From NCBI GenBank assembly GCA_019075925.1, contig JAGXAC010000002.1, positions 1 to 50,453 of the forward strand: a stretch of 50,453 nt of DNA. Direction: 5' to 3'. Each line of letters begins with the position of its first letter. The first letter of the stretch is position 1. Made by a program: the position numbers and the translations under genes. Source of the DNA: Hyphomicrobiales bacterium (lineage in GTDB: Bacteria > Pseudomonadota > Alphaproteobacteria > Rhizobiales > Xanthobacteraceae). Shown piece by piece: positions 1-7,677 of the stretch. The notes below the pieces were generated by a model, which was given only the letters and a program-made list of their open reading frames with translations, ran no database searches and was not told the DNA's origin.

Positions 1-275
1 CGATCAGACTCGGAACCCTGCTTTGCTTCTAGAACAAAGCAATCACGCTTGTAGCAGTCGACTCGCCCGAAGCTGGTAGTCCCATCCCCGTTGTCCTGAA
101 ACACTCGGCGCTCGAACACATAGTCGTTTTGAGCGTCATTTGCCCGGCTACCGCGAGGGGGAGGAACGTTCAGAATCGAGCATAGACCGTTGATGAAGCT
201 CTGCGTGTTTGCGAGCTCGGATCCTCCGGTGTCACGCCATTCGTCGATGAACTTCTCAATCTCGACGCCACCCAT
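1..275 (-). CDS. MmeI-like type IIL restriction-modification enzyme, N-terminal fragment (runs off left edge)
   Basis: The first 91 codons of a gene that leaves the window at base 1. The translation begins MGGVEIEKFIDEW and contains ERRVF, then RVDCYK, then FVLEAKQ. D73, nine residues, then E83-A-K85 reproduces the D-X9-ExK nuclease motif of the MmeI N-terminal endonuclease domain. In that family the nuclease is fused to an N6-adenine methyltransferase and a target-recognition domain in one long chain, so most of the gene lies outside. A purine-rich ribosome site (GGAGGGG) sits about 10 bases upstream of the ATG. It follows the exonuclease gene by 78 bases on the same strand and could be the last gene of a capH-capP-exonuclease operon. 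The family call is firm; whether the missing part is intact is unknown. Confidence 0.8.
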   Translation of the reverse strand, partial: MGGVEIEKFIDEWRDTGGSELANTQSFINGLCSILNVPPPRGSRANDAQNDYVFERRVFQDNGDGTTSFGRVDCYKRDCFVLEAKQGSESD

Positions 276-353
276 TGTTATCTGCCCCTCCCCACACCGG
301 TCGAATGCCATCTCCTCCCCAGCAGGCCAGAAAGGCTCACCCGGCCAAGCTGG

Positions 354-1766
354 CTAAATCGCAAACTGCTTCGCCCGAAAATCTGCGACCCGCTCCATCC
401 GACCAACAAGATATGAGCGGTAGTCCGCCAGCAGCGCTCCCGCATCCGATGCGTCATCACTTGGCGTTTCGTCGATCGCGCTTAGCGCCTGTTCGAGAGT
501 TAGGCCGCCGGCCTCGGCATCAACCAAGCGACCACTTAGGGCTCGCTCAAGTTCGCGTCTCAGTGCTTCCGGTAGAACCGATCGCGCCTCGAAGTACAGC
601 AAACGAAGCCCAAAAAACCGCAGGCGTTCATCATCGAGACTTTGAACAATCGCAAGTCTGTCCGTCCAATCCGTATCATGAAATTCGACCAGGCGGGCCT
701 CGTCTTGCGGACCAGGAAATCCGTCGTAGAGGCGTTCTTCGGCATGCCGCGAAGGAAGCCGGGGGTCGCGCGTTGAAGTGTAGGCTGAGACCAGCCGAAT
801 GCAGAGCGTCGGATCATCCTTCACTCGGCGTGCTCGCGTTTCAATAGCGTCAATATCGAGGCCATCCAGCATCACCCCCGGCGCGTCATAGAGAGCCGTC
901 AATGTTGGCGCTGCGTTGATCCGAAGCCGGCGAACCGGACAGGGCTTCTGAGCCAGCTCAGTTCGAAGCTCATCCTCTGTCATCGCTGCAAAGCGATCCA
1001 CATCACTGTTTAGACTCAAACAAAAGCGGCCATTGGCTTGATCTGGATCTCGCCCAATGCACACCACAGGCGCGTGATATGCCTGATTGGCAAAGAACTC
1101 GGTGAGCATGAATCCATATTCCGCTTCGACGAAGTCGGCGACGGTAGCTTTCTTTGAAAAGCGTACGAAGCGCTGCCAGAGCTCTGACGACCGCTGATGC
1201 ACGAGGCGACAAAGTTCGAGCGTGGTGATGACGTCGGAGAGAGCATCGTGGGCCTGTTCCTGAACGACGCCGTTAGCGAGCGCCAATTGTTCAAGGCGAA
1301 AGATCGGTCGCCCCTCTGGACCAATTGGAACGTTGAGACATGCTGGCGACACGGCGGCTGCGGCCATAACCAGCCCCCACACGTCCGCACGGCTGTTGTT
1401 GTGGTTGCTCGTGAGATAGGCGGGATGAAGCGTTTGAAACAACGCGTGCCGCAACATCTCCTCGTCGAAACGGATCGAGTTGTAGCCTAGAAAGATCGAA
1501 GGGGACCACGAGAGCAGCTTCTGCCGGATCGCTCTGACCATGTCGTAGTGGGACGGAAGACTCGAGTCCAAGAGCCTTCCGATCGGCAGGCCATTGGTGC
1601 GCAGTGCTGCCGGATGGGGCAGCACATGTGGCAGAAGACGCGAGCGTACCTCGAAGCGGTCAATCTCATTCAAATTCGCGTCGGTGCGTATGGCCGCGAA
1701 GTGCACGATCTGGTCGAAGCCGTGCTTCAGGCCAGTTGTCTCGGTGTCGAAGAAGACGAAGCTCAA
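354..1766 (-). CDS. ExoI (SbcB) family 3'-5' single-strand DNA exonuclease
   Basis: A 470-residue protein of the exodeoxyribonuclease I family, which degrades single-stranded DNA from the 3' end. The N-terminal DEDDh fold shows FFDTETTG (D and E of motif I), LGYNSIRFDEE (motif II) and AHDALSDV (motif III). The C-terminal part has the family signature EERLYDGFPGPQDEARL. Length agrees with E. coli ExoI (about 475). The start is a TTG at 1766, which gives the standard MSFVFFDTE beginning. The stop of the upstream peptidase gene is only 15 bases away, so the two are probably co-transcribed. A host sbcB is usually not found beside CBASS regulators, so this copy may belong to the defence module; it could act on the single-stranded DNA that is reported to activate CapP. 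That role is inference. Confidence 0.88.
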   Translation of the reverse strand: MSFVFFDTETTGLKHGFDQIVHFAAIRTDANLNEIDRFEVRSRLLPHVLPHPAALRTNGLPIGRLLDSSLPSHYDMVRAIRQKLLSWSPSIFLGYNSIRFDEEMLRHALFQTLHPAYLTSNHNNSRADVWGLVMAAAAVSPACLNVPIGPEGRPIFRLEQLALANGVVQEQAHDALSDVITTLELCRLVHQRSSELWQRFVRFSKKATVADFVEAEYGFMLTEFFANQAYHAPVVCIGRDPDQANGRFCLSLNSDVDRFAAMTEDELRTELAQKPCPVRRLRINAAPTLTALYDAPGVMLDGLDIDAIETRARRVKDDPTLCIRLVSAYTSTRDPRLPSRHAEERLYDGFPGPQDEARLVEFHDTDWTDRLAIVQSLDDERLRFFGLRLLYFEARSVLPEALRRELERALSGRLVDAEAGGLTLEQALSAIDETPSDDASDAGALLADYRSYLVGRMERVADFRAKQFAI

Positions 1767-1781
1767 CGGGCCCGCCTATTC

Positions 1782-2303
1782 CTAGGAGCGTCCTGCCAAT
1801 CGATATCGCATCGCCGCGGCGCTTACGCGGAATTTGCGGGCAAGCGCTTCGATCCCAGCGTCATCTTCGATATCCAATCCGCCCGCATCTAGCGCGCTCA
1901 GGAGGAATTCGCTCGGCATCAGCAGTTCCGACGCGAATGCGTTGGCCTCAATCTCCAGCGGATCGATGCCCTGCGAAGAGACGTCATCACGCAGAAGCAC
2001 ACGAAATCCCTTATCGACGTGAACCGCCTTCCCAATCTCCTGGGCGTGCAACTCATGGTGTCCGAGCTCGTGCGCCGCCGAGAATCGTTGACGATTGGGA
2101 TGGTGCAGCGCGTTCACGCCGATGATGCCGACTCCGTCCTTGATGTAGGCCATCCCGGAGAGGTCTTCCTCTAGCGGAGCGTATTGGAGGACGATGTTTC
2201 GGGCTTTGATGATGCGCTCGACCGGAACTGGCACCCCCTTTACGCCAAAGGCCCGCAAGATCGCGCGAGCCGCCTCCCGAGCTCGTTCGGGATTCGCCGT
2301 CAT
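1782..2303 (-). CDS. capP: ImmA/IrrE-type zinc metallopeptidase, probable CapP
   Basis: A 173-residue COG2856-type peptidase. The zinc site is HELGH (H78, E79, H82), followed by LEIEANAFASELLMP, which carries the third ligand glutamate near residues 117-119. Proteins of this family cleave a partner repressor of the XRE type. The start ATG overlaps the stop of the upstream XRE gene by four bases, so the pair is translationally coupled. The pair lies divergent to a complete CBASS operon. This is the arrangement known for CapH (repressor) and CapP (peptidase stimulated by single-stranded DNA), which derepress CBASS after DNA damage. The CapP assignment rests on family plus context, since ImmA/XRE pairs also occur in prophages and toxin-antitoxin loci. 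Confidence 0.8.
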   Translation of the reverse strand: MTANPERAREAARAILRAFGVKGVPVPVERIIKARNIVLQYAPLEEDLSGMAYIKDGVGIIGVNALHHPNRQRFSAAHELGHHELHAQEIGKAVHVDKGFRVLLRDDVSSQGIDPLEIEANAFASELLMPSEFLLSALDAGGLDIEDDAGIEALARKFRVSAAAMRYRLAGRS

Positions 2304-2653
2304 GACCCAGCCTTTGCGCCGCCGCGTTGCGCGAGCGCGCTAGCAATCAGATCGGTGATTTGGGCTTTACCGCGTGCGGTTACAGTTTCGTCTGACAGGA
2401 TCATATCCAAGTCCTCCTGGGTCGATGGTTTTGGTTGCGCCGGCAGCAGGTCTGAGACCTTGGAGAACTCGAGCGCCGACGCCAGTCGATAGACGTGGTG
2501 CAGCAGTACGTTCTGACGACCGCTCTCGATGTTGGCGATCGAGGCGCGCGAGATGCCCACTCGGGCAGCTAGCGTAGCCTGGGTAAGGTTCAGCCCCTTC
2601 CGCCGCGTGGCTACCGCCTGCCCGAAAGCCTTATAGATCGCTTCGTCCGACAT
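2300..2653 (-). CDS. capH: XRE-family repressor, probable CapH
   Basis: A 117-residue DNA-binding protein. Residues about 8-65 are a Cro/C1-type helix-turn-helix, with LTQATLAARVGISRASIANIESG as the recognition region (shown in two parts: LTQATLAARVG and ISRASIANIESG). The C-terminal 50 residues are helical and could mediate oligomerisation and carry the cleavage site for the peptidase encoded next. It is read away from the CBASS operon. A cluster of CACA/TGTG half-sites lies in the 160-base gap between them, the natural place for an autoregulatory operator. It probably represses both its own operon and the CBASS genes until it is cleaved. The helix-turn-helix call is secure; the target genes are inferred from position. 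Confidence 0.82.
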   Translation of the reverse strand: MSDEAIYKAFGQAVATRRKGLNLTQATLAARVGISRASIANIESGRQNVLLHHVYRLASALEFSKVSDLLPAQPKPSTQEDLDMILSDETVTARGKAQITDLIASALAQRGGAKAGS

Positions 2654-2691
2654 GCAGGATGATTGCTACGCGCGAATCTGAATGTCAATAT

Positions 2692-2738
2692 CACAAACAC
2701 TTGTGCTTAATGCACACATCACACTGTGCTTGTTGACA
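2692..2738. promoter_or_regulatory. Operator cluster and -35 element between capH and the CBASS operon
   Basis: Four alternating half-sites form three nested inverted repeats. CACAA at 2692-2696 pairs with TTGTG at 2701-2705. TGTGC at 2702-2706 pairs with GCACA at 2712-2716 around TTAAT. GCACA at 2712-2716 pairs with TGTGC at 2725-2729. A consensus -35 hexamer, TTGACA at 2733-2738, abuts them on the plus strand, although the -10 that should follow is weak. A repressor bound here would block a promoter reading toward cap6. The repeats are seen directly; binding by the XRE protein is inferred. Confidence 0.6.
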
Positions 2739-2812
2739 GCATCGGCTTCTTCTGGAATCCATGCTGGGTCGGCGAGCGGGTTCAGTCGGCGACAAACAAA
2801 GGATCGTCGACG

Positions 2813-3736
2813 ATGCAGAAGCTGGCTGCGGTGCAAAGTGAGGATTTCAATCGACCAAAGGGGATTCAGCGATCACGCCGGCTTCCCGATCCGGCGCTCG
2901 GCGCCCTGTGGGACTCAATTATCCTGGAAGAACGTCTGAAAGCTCAGCTCCTCTCCCAAGCGATGCTGAACTTCACGATGCGCGGCAAGGTCGATCGTAG
3001 CGTCATACCGCTGCACGGCGTGATCCTTCTCGTCGGACCCCCGGGTACAGGAAAGACCTCTCTTGCCCGTGGACTGGCACATCGCACCGCCGAATCCTTC
3101 CAGGGCGGCGGGTTCCGTCTCCTCGAGGTCGAGCCGCACGCGCTGACCAGTTCGGCGATGGGCAAAACCCAGCGCGCGGTCTCGGAATTGTTTTCGCAGT
3201 CGATCGCAGAGTCAGCCGCGGCCGGTCCGACCATCGTTCTCCTCGACGAGGTTGAGACGCTCGCGGCTGACAGATCGAAGATGAGCCTTGAGGCCAACCC
3301 GATCGACATCCATCGCGCAACTGATGCCGTGCTGGTTCAGCTCGACGCTCTCGCCGAGCAGCATCCGAACCTGCTGTTTCTCGCCACCAGCAATTTTCCT
3401 CAAGCGGTGGATGCGGCCTTCACGTCGCGGTGCGACCTTGTCGTGCATGTGCCCCTGCCAGACCGCGAAGCCTGCGCGCGCATCCTAAAGGACTGCCTCA
3501 CGGGGTTGGGCAAGACCTATCCGGCCATCGCGAGGTTGGCGACCAGCGCGAATTTTGACCGCTGCGCCGCGGAGTGCGTGGGGCTCGACGGGCGCGCCAT
3601 CCGCAAGATGGTCGCCAACGCTCTCGCCAGCACGCCTCAGACCGCGATGAACCCAGACCGGGTAACCGCCGAAGATCTGCTGGCGGCGGCGCGCGCCGCC
3701 AAGGCGGGACGCTTGTCGGGAGGCAAAGTCCCGTGA
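2813..3736 (+). CDS. cap6: TRIP13/Pch2-like AAA+ ATPase of type III CBASS (Cap6)
   Basis: A 307-residue single-domain AAA+ protein. Walker A is GPPGTGKT at 75-82, Walker B is IVLLDEVE with D145-E146, sensor 1 is ATSNF around N194, and the arginine finger is probably R206. In type III CBASS, Cap6 remodels closed HORMA proteins to the open inactive form and so keeps the nucleotidyltransferase silent. The ATG at 2813 is chosen because AAAGGA lies about 9 bases before it; a GTG at 2726 in the same frame overlaps the operator and is unlikely. The stop overlaps the next start (GTGA). It is the first gene of a five-gene operon whose next gene products are HORMA-type proteins, which fixes the assignment as TRIP13-like rather than another AAA+ protein. 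Confidence 0.88.
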   Translation: MQKLAAVQSEDFNRPKGIQRSRRLPDPALGALWDSIILEERLKAQLLSQAMLNFTMRGKVDRSVIPLHGVILLVGPPGTGKTSLARGLAHRTAESFQGGGFRLLEVEPHALTSSAMGKTQRAVSELFSQSIAESAAAGPTIVLLDEVETLAADRSKMSLEANPIDIHRATDAVLVQLDALAEQHPNLLFLATSNFPQAVDAAFTSRCDLVVHVPLPDREACARILKDCLTGLGKTYPAIARLATSANFDRCAAECVGLDGRAIRKMVANALASTPQTAMNPDRVTAEDLLAAARAAKAGRLSGGKVP

Positions 3737-4209
3737 GCACAGTCGCCAGCCGCACCTTCAAGAGTACGCCCGAACGTGACGCCTGTCGAACCTGGACGGC
3801 GATCGTCGATCTGCTGACTCAGGGGAAAGCCAGTGAGGCGCGGACCGAGCTTCTGGCCGTCGCCGGCGTCGCGGCAAGCATCATAGCTGATCAAGCACCC
3901 AAGGAGGCAGCCATCACGGTGACCTGCGACGGTCCTCGGACACGCATCTATTGTCTCTATGACGATGACGCGGTCGAAGGCTCCGACGCGAACGAGGACG
4001 CCCTTGGCTTCGATCCGTTGAAGGGAGATTGGTGCGTCTCGCTTCCGTGTCTTGCGGACGACCTTGCCTGGGTCCAGGGCGCCTTGAAGAAACATAGCAC
4101 CCGCATCACGGCGCGCGATCTTGGCGCCGCTGTGTCCGCCGCGGATGAAGCCGCAACAACGAAATCCCAGGCGCTTGTCTTCGATCCGAAGGGGTTTCTC
4201 GGCTCATGA
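3733..4209 (+). CDS. cap8: Second HORMA-type CBASS protein (Cap8/HORMA3-like)
   Basis: A 158-residue protein starting at the GTG that overlaps the cap6 stop by four bases and ending in an ATGA overlap with the next gene. The sequence ([20 protein letters not shown] at the start, [11 protein letters not shown] at the end) has no catalytic motif. I place it by synteny: type III CBASS loci with two HORMA genes, as described in Pseudomonas aeruginosa, have a divergent second HORMA (HORMA3, called Cap8) between the TRIP13 gene and the canonical HORMA gene. It is expected to bind the main HORMA protein and help activate the nucleotidyltransferase. The fold itself cannot be read from sequence by eye, so the identity is weaker than for its neighbours. 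Confidence 0.66.
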   Translation: MSTVASRTFKSTPERDACRTWTAIVDLLTQGKASEARTELLAVAGVAASIIADQAPKEAAITVTCDGPRTRIYCLYDDDAVEGSDANEDALGFDPLKGDWCVSLPCLADDLAWVQGALKKHSTRITARDLGAAVSAADEAATTKSQALVFDPKGFLGS

Positions 4210-4706
4210 CCAACGTCGCCGTCAACACCTACACGCATTCCGTCACCTATGTGGCCGACAACATCTTGAAAAGCCTGAAGGACATCATTCGCCTCAGCGG
4301 CCTCGATCCATCGGAATTTGTCGGTGACTGGGCCACGCATATGCGCGGCGTCCAGACGTGGCTGAACACCGGCGATCTAGAGACTGTAGAGCTTGAGATT
4401 TATGACCCCAAAACCGACGCGCTCATTTTTCGCTGGGACATCGAGATCTCCTATGGATGGTCGGGCGGAGACGGCAGCTTTTGGACGGACACCGACCAGC
4501 TCCGATACGCGATCCGAAAGGCCGGCCTGGCTCCAAGCGAAGCGCGCTACCGGTTTCTTTTGCAAACGAAGCCCGGGCGGCCCGATGTGATCGGATGGAG
4601 TAAGACGAGCGGGCGCTCAACGGGCGGGATGATCCGCCAGAGCCTGGGCACAACGATCGAGCATAGCGGCCTCGGCGCGAGAACATCCTATCTGAGGAGA
4701 GCCTGA
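4206..4706 (+). CDS. cap7: Bacterial HORMA-domain protein of type III CBASS (Cap7)
   Basis: A 166-residue protein with the features of bacterial HORMA proteins: an N-terminal [19 protein letters not shown] helix, a central [17 protein letters not shown] strand region, and a C-terminal safety-belt-like segment ending in [23 protein letters not shown] proteins close around a peptide and in that state bind and switch on the CD-NTase; Cap6 reopens them. The start overlaps cap8 by four bases and the stop overlaps the nucleotidyltransferase start (TGATG), consistent with tightly coupled stoichiometry. The family assignment follows from resemblance to the HORMA2 group and from a perfect type III gene context. 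Confidence 0.82.
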   Translation: MTNVAVNTYTHSVTYVADNILKSLKDIIRLSGLDPSEFVGDWATHMRGVQTWLNTGDLETVELEIYDPKTDALIFRWDIEISYGWSGGDGSFWTDTDQLRYAIRKAGLAPSEARYRFLLQTKPGRPDVIGWSKTSGRSTGGMIRQSLGTTIEHSGLGARTSYLRRA

Positions 4707-5602
4707 TGCTGACGATCGATGAAGCCTTTCGCAAATTCAAAAGCCGCCTCGAGCTGAACGACAGAGAGCAGGCGAACGCTTCGGCGCGTCAGACCGAGGT
4801 GCGAGACTATCTCGATACCAAGTTCAAAATCGACCGGAGCTTTTTGACTGGCTCATACGCACGCTGGACCAAGACGAAGCCGTTGAAGGATGTCGATATC
4901 TTCTTCGTCCTGAAAACATCTGAGGATCACTATCGCTCGAAAGCGCCATCGATTGTTCTGACCGATTTTCACAACGCGCTGGCCGAAAAATATGGTGACA
5001 AGGCCAAGAAGCAGAACCGCTCGATCAATGTGGACTTCGGGGTGAAAGCCGACGCCGAGGACAATACCGACTATCGCCTCATCAGCGTCGACGTCGTCCC
5101 GGCTTTCGACAAAGATGATGACTTCGAGATTCCCGACAATGAGGTGGGAAAGTGGATCGAGACCAATCCGAAGGTCCACGCTGAAAAGGCCACGGCCGCG
5201 CATCAAGCCTATTCCAGCGAGTGGAAGGGATTGGTGCGGATGGTCAAATACTGGAACAACAACCCCAAGCATGGCGAAAAGCCGGTAAAGCCCTCCTTCC
5301 TCCTCGAGGTCATGGCGCTGCAGTGCCTCCATGGCGGTTGGGGCGGCAGCTTCGATCGCGAGATGCAAGCGTTCTTCGCGACGCTTGCCGACCGGATTTT
5401 CGATGAATGGCCCGATCCCGCCGGCCTCGGCCCGGCTGTCAGCAATGGGATGGATTCGGCACGCAAGACTCGGGCACGCGATCTTCTGCGCGCGGCGGAG
5501 CGGGAAGCGACGCTCGCGATCGATCATGTTCGCCGTGGCCGAAATGGCGAGGCGCTCCGAGCCTGGCGCGAGCTGTTCGGCCCCAAATTTCCGTTGTCCT
5601 GA
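4706..5602 (+). CDS. CD-NTase (cGAS/DncV-like nucleotidyltransferase) of CBASS, clade C/D type
   Basis: A 298-residue nucleotidyltransferase. The Pol-beta signature is [18 protein letters not shown] with G49-S50 and catalytic D62 and D64; the third acidic residue is D129 in ISVDVVP. HORMA-regulated CD-NTases with a NucC effector make a cyclic trinucleotide (cAAA in studied cases) after infection. Length and the central YWNNN/helical half match the CdnC/CdnD group; clade cannot be settled without alignment, though a two-HORMA locus suggests CdnD. It overlaps cap7 by one base and lies 32 bases ahead of nucC. All catalytic residues are present, so the enzyme should be active. Confidence 0.93.
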   Translation: MLTIDEAFRKFKSRLELNDREQANASARQTEVRDYLDTKFKIDRSFLTGSYARWTKTKPLKDVDIFFVLKTSEDHYRSKAPSIVLTDFHNALAEKYGDKAKKQNRSINVDFGVKADAEDNTDYRLISVDVVPAFDKDDDFEIPDNEVGKWIETNPKVHAEKATAAHQAYSSEWKGLVRMVKYWNNNPKHGEKPVKPSFLLEVMALQCLHGGWGGSFDREMQAFFATLADRIFDEWPDPAGLGPAVSNGMDSARKTRARDLLRAAEREATLAIDHVRRGRNGEALRAWRELFGPKFPLS

Positions 5603-5634
5603 TGAGCGCCGGCCAACTCCTGTAGAGGTCTTCG

Positions 5635-6360
5635 ATGTCAGAATGGTCCCTGTCTCAGCTTCTCTCGTCGCTGCACGAAGATATTCAGCAGCGCCTGGCG
5701 ACCGTGCGAAAGACGTTCAGCCATCCCGGTACGAAGGGTGACGCCAGCGAGAACGTCTGGATCAGCTTGCTGGAGACTTACCTGCCCAAGCGCTATCAGG
5801 CGGCGAAGGCGCATGTCGTGGACAGTCTCGGAAACTTCAGCCAGCAAATCGACGTGGTCGTCTTCGATCGACAGTATTCGCCCTTTATCTTCACCTATGA
5901 GAATGAAACGATCATTCCTGCTGAAAGCGTCTACGCTGTCTTCGAGGCCAAGCAGACCGCGGACGCCGCTCTCGTCGCTTACGCACAGGAGAAGGTCGCC
6001 AGCGTCCGGCGCTTGCACCGCACGAGTCTTCCCATTCCTTACGCGAAAGGCGTTTATCCGGCCAAGCCGCTGATTCCGATCCTGGGAGGCCTCTTGACGT
6101 TTGAGAGTGAATGGAGCCCGGCGCTCGGGCCGTCATTTGAAAAGGCGCTGATCGCTGAGGTTGGTGATGGACGGCTCGATCTTGGCTGCGTCGCATCCCA
6201 CGGGCATTTTTTCTTCGATCAATCCGCTGCCCGCTACATGTTCGTGAACGAGAACAAGCCGGCGACGGCGTTCTTGTTCAAACTAATTTCACAGCTTCAG
6301 TTCAGTGGGACCGTCCCGATGATCGACGTAGAGGCCTACGGCCAATGGCTGACAAAATAA
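5635..6360 (+). CDS. nucC: NucC, cyclic-trinucleotide-activated DNA endonuclease, CBASS effector
   Basis: A 241-residue restriction-endonuclease-fold protein. The active site is QIDVVVFD (D73) and VFEAKQ (E104, K106), positions matching those known for E. coli NucC. The N-terminal MSEWSLSQLL, HPGTKGDASENVW and the PIPYAKGVYPAKPLIPILGG stretch are strongly family-typical. NucC trimers pair into hexamers on binding cAAA and cut double-stranded DNA indiscriminately, destroying the chromosome of the infected cell. It is the last gene of the CBASS operon, preceded by GTAGAGGTC as a ribosome site. Identification is about as certain as sequence reading allows. Confidence 0.96.
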   Translation: MSEWSLSQLLSSLHEDIQQRLATVRKTFSHPGTKGDASENVWISLLETYLPKRYQAAKAHVVDSLGNFSQQIDVVVFDRQYSPFIFTYENETIIPAESVYAVFEAKQTADAALVAYAQEKVASVRRLHRTSLPIPYAKGVYPAKPLIPILGGLLTFESEWSPALGPSFEKALIAEVGDGRLDLGCVASHGHFFFDQSAARYMFVNENKPATAFLFKLISQLQFSGTVPMIDVEAYGQWLTK

Positions 6361-6570
6361 CCCTCAGGCAAGGCTAGGTGGCAGTGCGTTCGCCCCGAGC
6401 AAAGAAGAAGCTTAGTGCAGAACAAAGAGCAAAATCAGCCTGACATTGGTTTGCCTAACGCCGAAGCCGACGAGCCACCTGTCGAAACTCTCCCTCCAAA
6501 CTGCTCCGTCAACATTCGCGGCTGGGAGGACGACAACTAAGCTCAGGCACGAGAGTTTGGCGAGGGCGTG

Positions 6571-7473
6571 ATGTCGCTCGCGAAGGAGCTATCGCGCTAT
6601 CTCGATCTAAGCCGCTTGAAATCGATCATCATCGGTTGGGACTATGCTGAGGCGCTTGCGAGTGCCGATCGCGGAGACGGCATCCCGCCGGCAGCGCCGA
6701 CGGCAAACGAGTATGGGCAGGGTGGCGCCATGGCTGTCCATGTGGTCCACAACGACGAGATCTGGAGTGTCGTCGTGATCTGGACCGGGTTGGTGCGCCA
6801 GCTAAACGAGACGGATCACCCGGAGCATAAGCTGGCTCTCCAAACCTTCGTCCATGAGTTGGTTCACGTTGACGATTTGCGGTTGTTTACTCGAACCTAT
6901 CCCGATGGCTGGCGAGCGGCGAAACCCAGGAATGGGAGAGATGCCAACCTTCAGCCGATCGTAAACCCCTGCCAATCCGAATACTCTGCACAACGTCGCG
7001 CTGCTTGGGCGGCACCCGAACACGGCCTCGATCTCCTCGACATGCTAGGTGAGGCGATGAAAGACGTAGATGACCAAATTCGGTCAGCACGTCTGAGCTA
7101 CCGCCTGCATGGAGAAATGGAGAAGTACTGGCCTGTCGTGGTTGAGCGGTTGACGTTTCTATTCCAAGCAATCGGATATGGCCTCGGTCACGCCGATTGG
7201 GTTGAGGCGAATGCAGACGATCATCCCGAACTTGCAGCTCGCTACCGCGCCAAGCTCGAGGAGCTCGCCGGTTATCCCTCCGGATGGATACTTGACGCTT
7301 GCCGAGACGCAGTCCAGCCATTCTTCGATCTCAAGGAATGGATCGATCAGGAAATCTATGATCCATTGATCGAGGTGTTGGAACGGCTTCTTAACCAGAA
7401 CGGAATGTACACGCGTGCGCATGGCGACGGAATCTATGTCGACATGCCCTACACCGGGGTCCACGATCTTTAG
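6571..7473 (+). CDS. Putative HExxH metalloprotein of unknown function
   Basis: A 300-residue protein that I cannot name. It contains FVHELVHVDD, an HExxH zinc motif, followed about 45 residues later by CQSEYSAQRRAAW, where the glutamate could be the third zinc ligand. The C-terminal half is helical and rich in charged residues. There is no signal peptide or membrane segment, so it is probably cytoplasmic. It lies 210 bases after nucC on the same strand. It may be an accessory peptidase of the island or an independent gene. A GTG at 6568 is an equally possible start. No terminator is visible between nucC and this gene, so read-through from CBASS is possible. Confidence 0.6.
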   Translation: MSLAKELSRYLDLSRLKSIIIGWDYAEALASADRGDGIPPAAPTANEYGQGGAMAVHVVHNDEIWSVVVIWTGLVRQLNETDHPEHKLALQTFVHELVHVDDLRLFTRTYPDGWRAAKPRNGRDANLQPIVNPCQSEYSAQRRAAWAAPEHGLDLLDMLGEAMKDVDDQIRSARLSYRLHGEMEKYWPVVVERLTFLFQAIGYGLGHADWVEANADDHPELAARYRAKLEELAGYPSGWILDACRDAVQPFFDLKEWIDQEIYDPLIEVLERLLNQNGMYTRAHGDGIYVDMPYTGVHDL

Positions 7474-7553
7474 ACGGTCGAGACACTGAGCCTGACCCGG
7501 CTGCCGGACCGGTCAGCGTCGGCGAAGACGCGCAGCTTGTGCGGGTGCTATCC

Positions 7554-7665
7554 GCAGCTGGCGAAGTGATTCGCATCTGTCTTGACCGCACTGGCCGGGA
7601 ATTCGTCGCGCCTAAGGTTGGATGTTTTGGCGAACTCCTCGATGAGGGTGTCGCGTATCTCTAGG
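7554..7665 (+). repeat. Imperfect direct repeat, left copy
   Basis: About 112 bases that match 14742-14856 in the same orientation. My hand alignment gives roughly 77 matches in 102 positions plus two single-base gaps over the core (7564-7665). The conserved blocks include CTGGCCGG, GGATGTT, CTCCTCGA and TCTAGG. Read on the minus strand, this copy stays open as a protein-like frame (for example EFPASAVKTDANHFA), whereas the right copy needs a frameshift to keep the similarity. Both may be decayed pieces of one ancestral gene. It sits just after the stop of the helicase gene. It occupies most of the 204-base gap between 7473 and 7678. Confidence 0.6.
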
Positions 7666-7677
7666 AGACGCTGCGGT

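Noticed and set aside
275-847. A 190-codon plus-strand frame at the left end
   Set aside because: It is antisense to the ExoI-family gene and has no motif or convincing ribosome site.
2726-2812. GTG start of cap6 at 2726
   Set aside because: It falls inside the operator and before any plausible transcription start; ATG 2813 has a ribosome site.
6379-6540. Two short frames that together might make a small gene
   Set aside because: Each is under 45 codons with no strong start; reported only as a possible frameshifted remnant.
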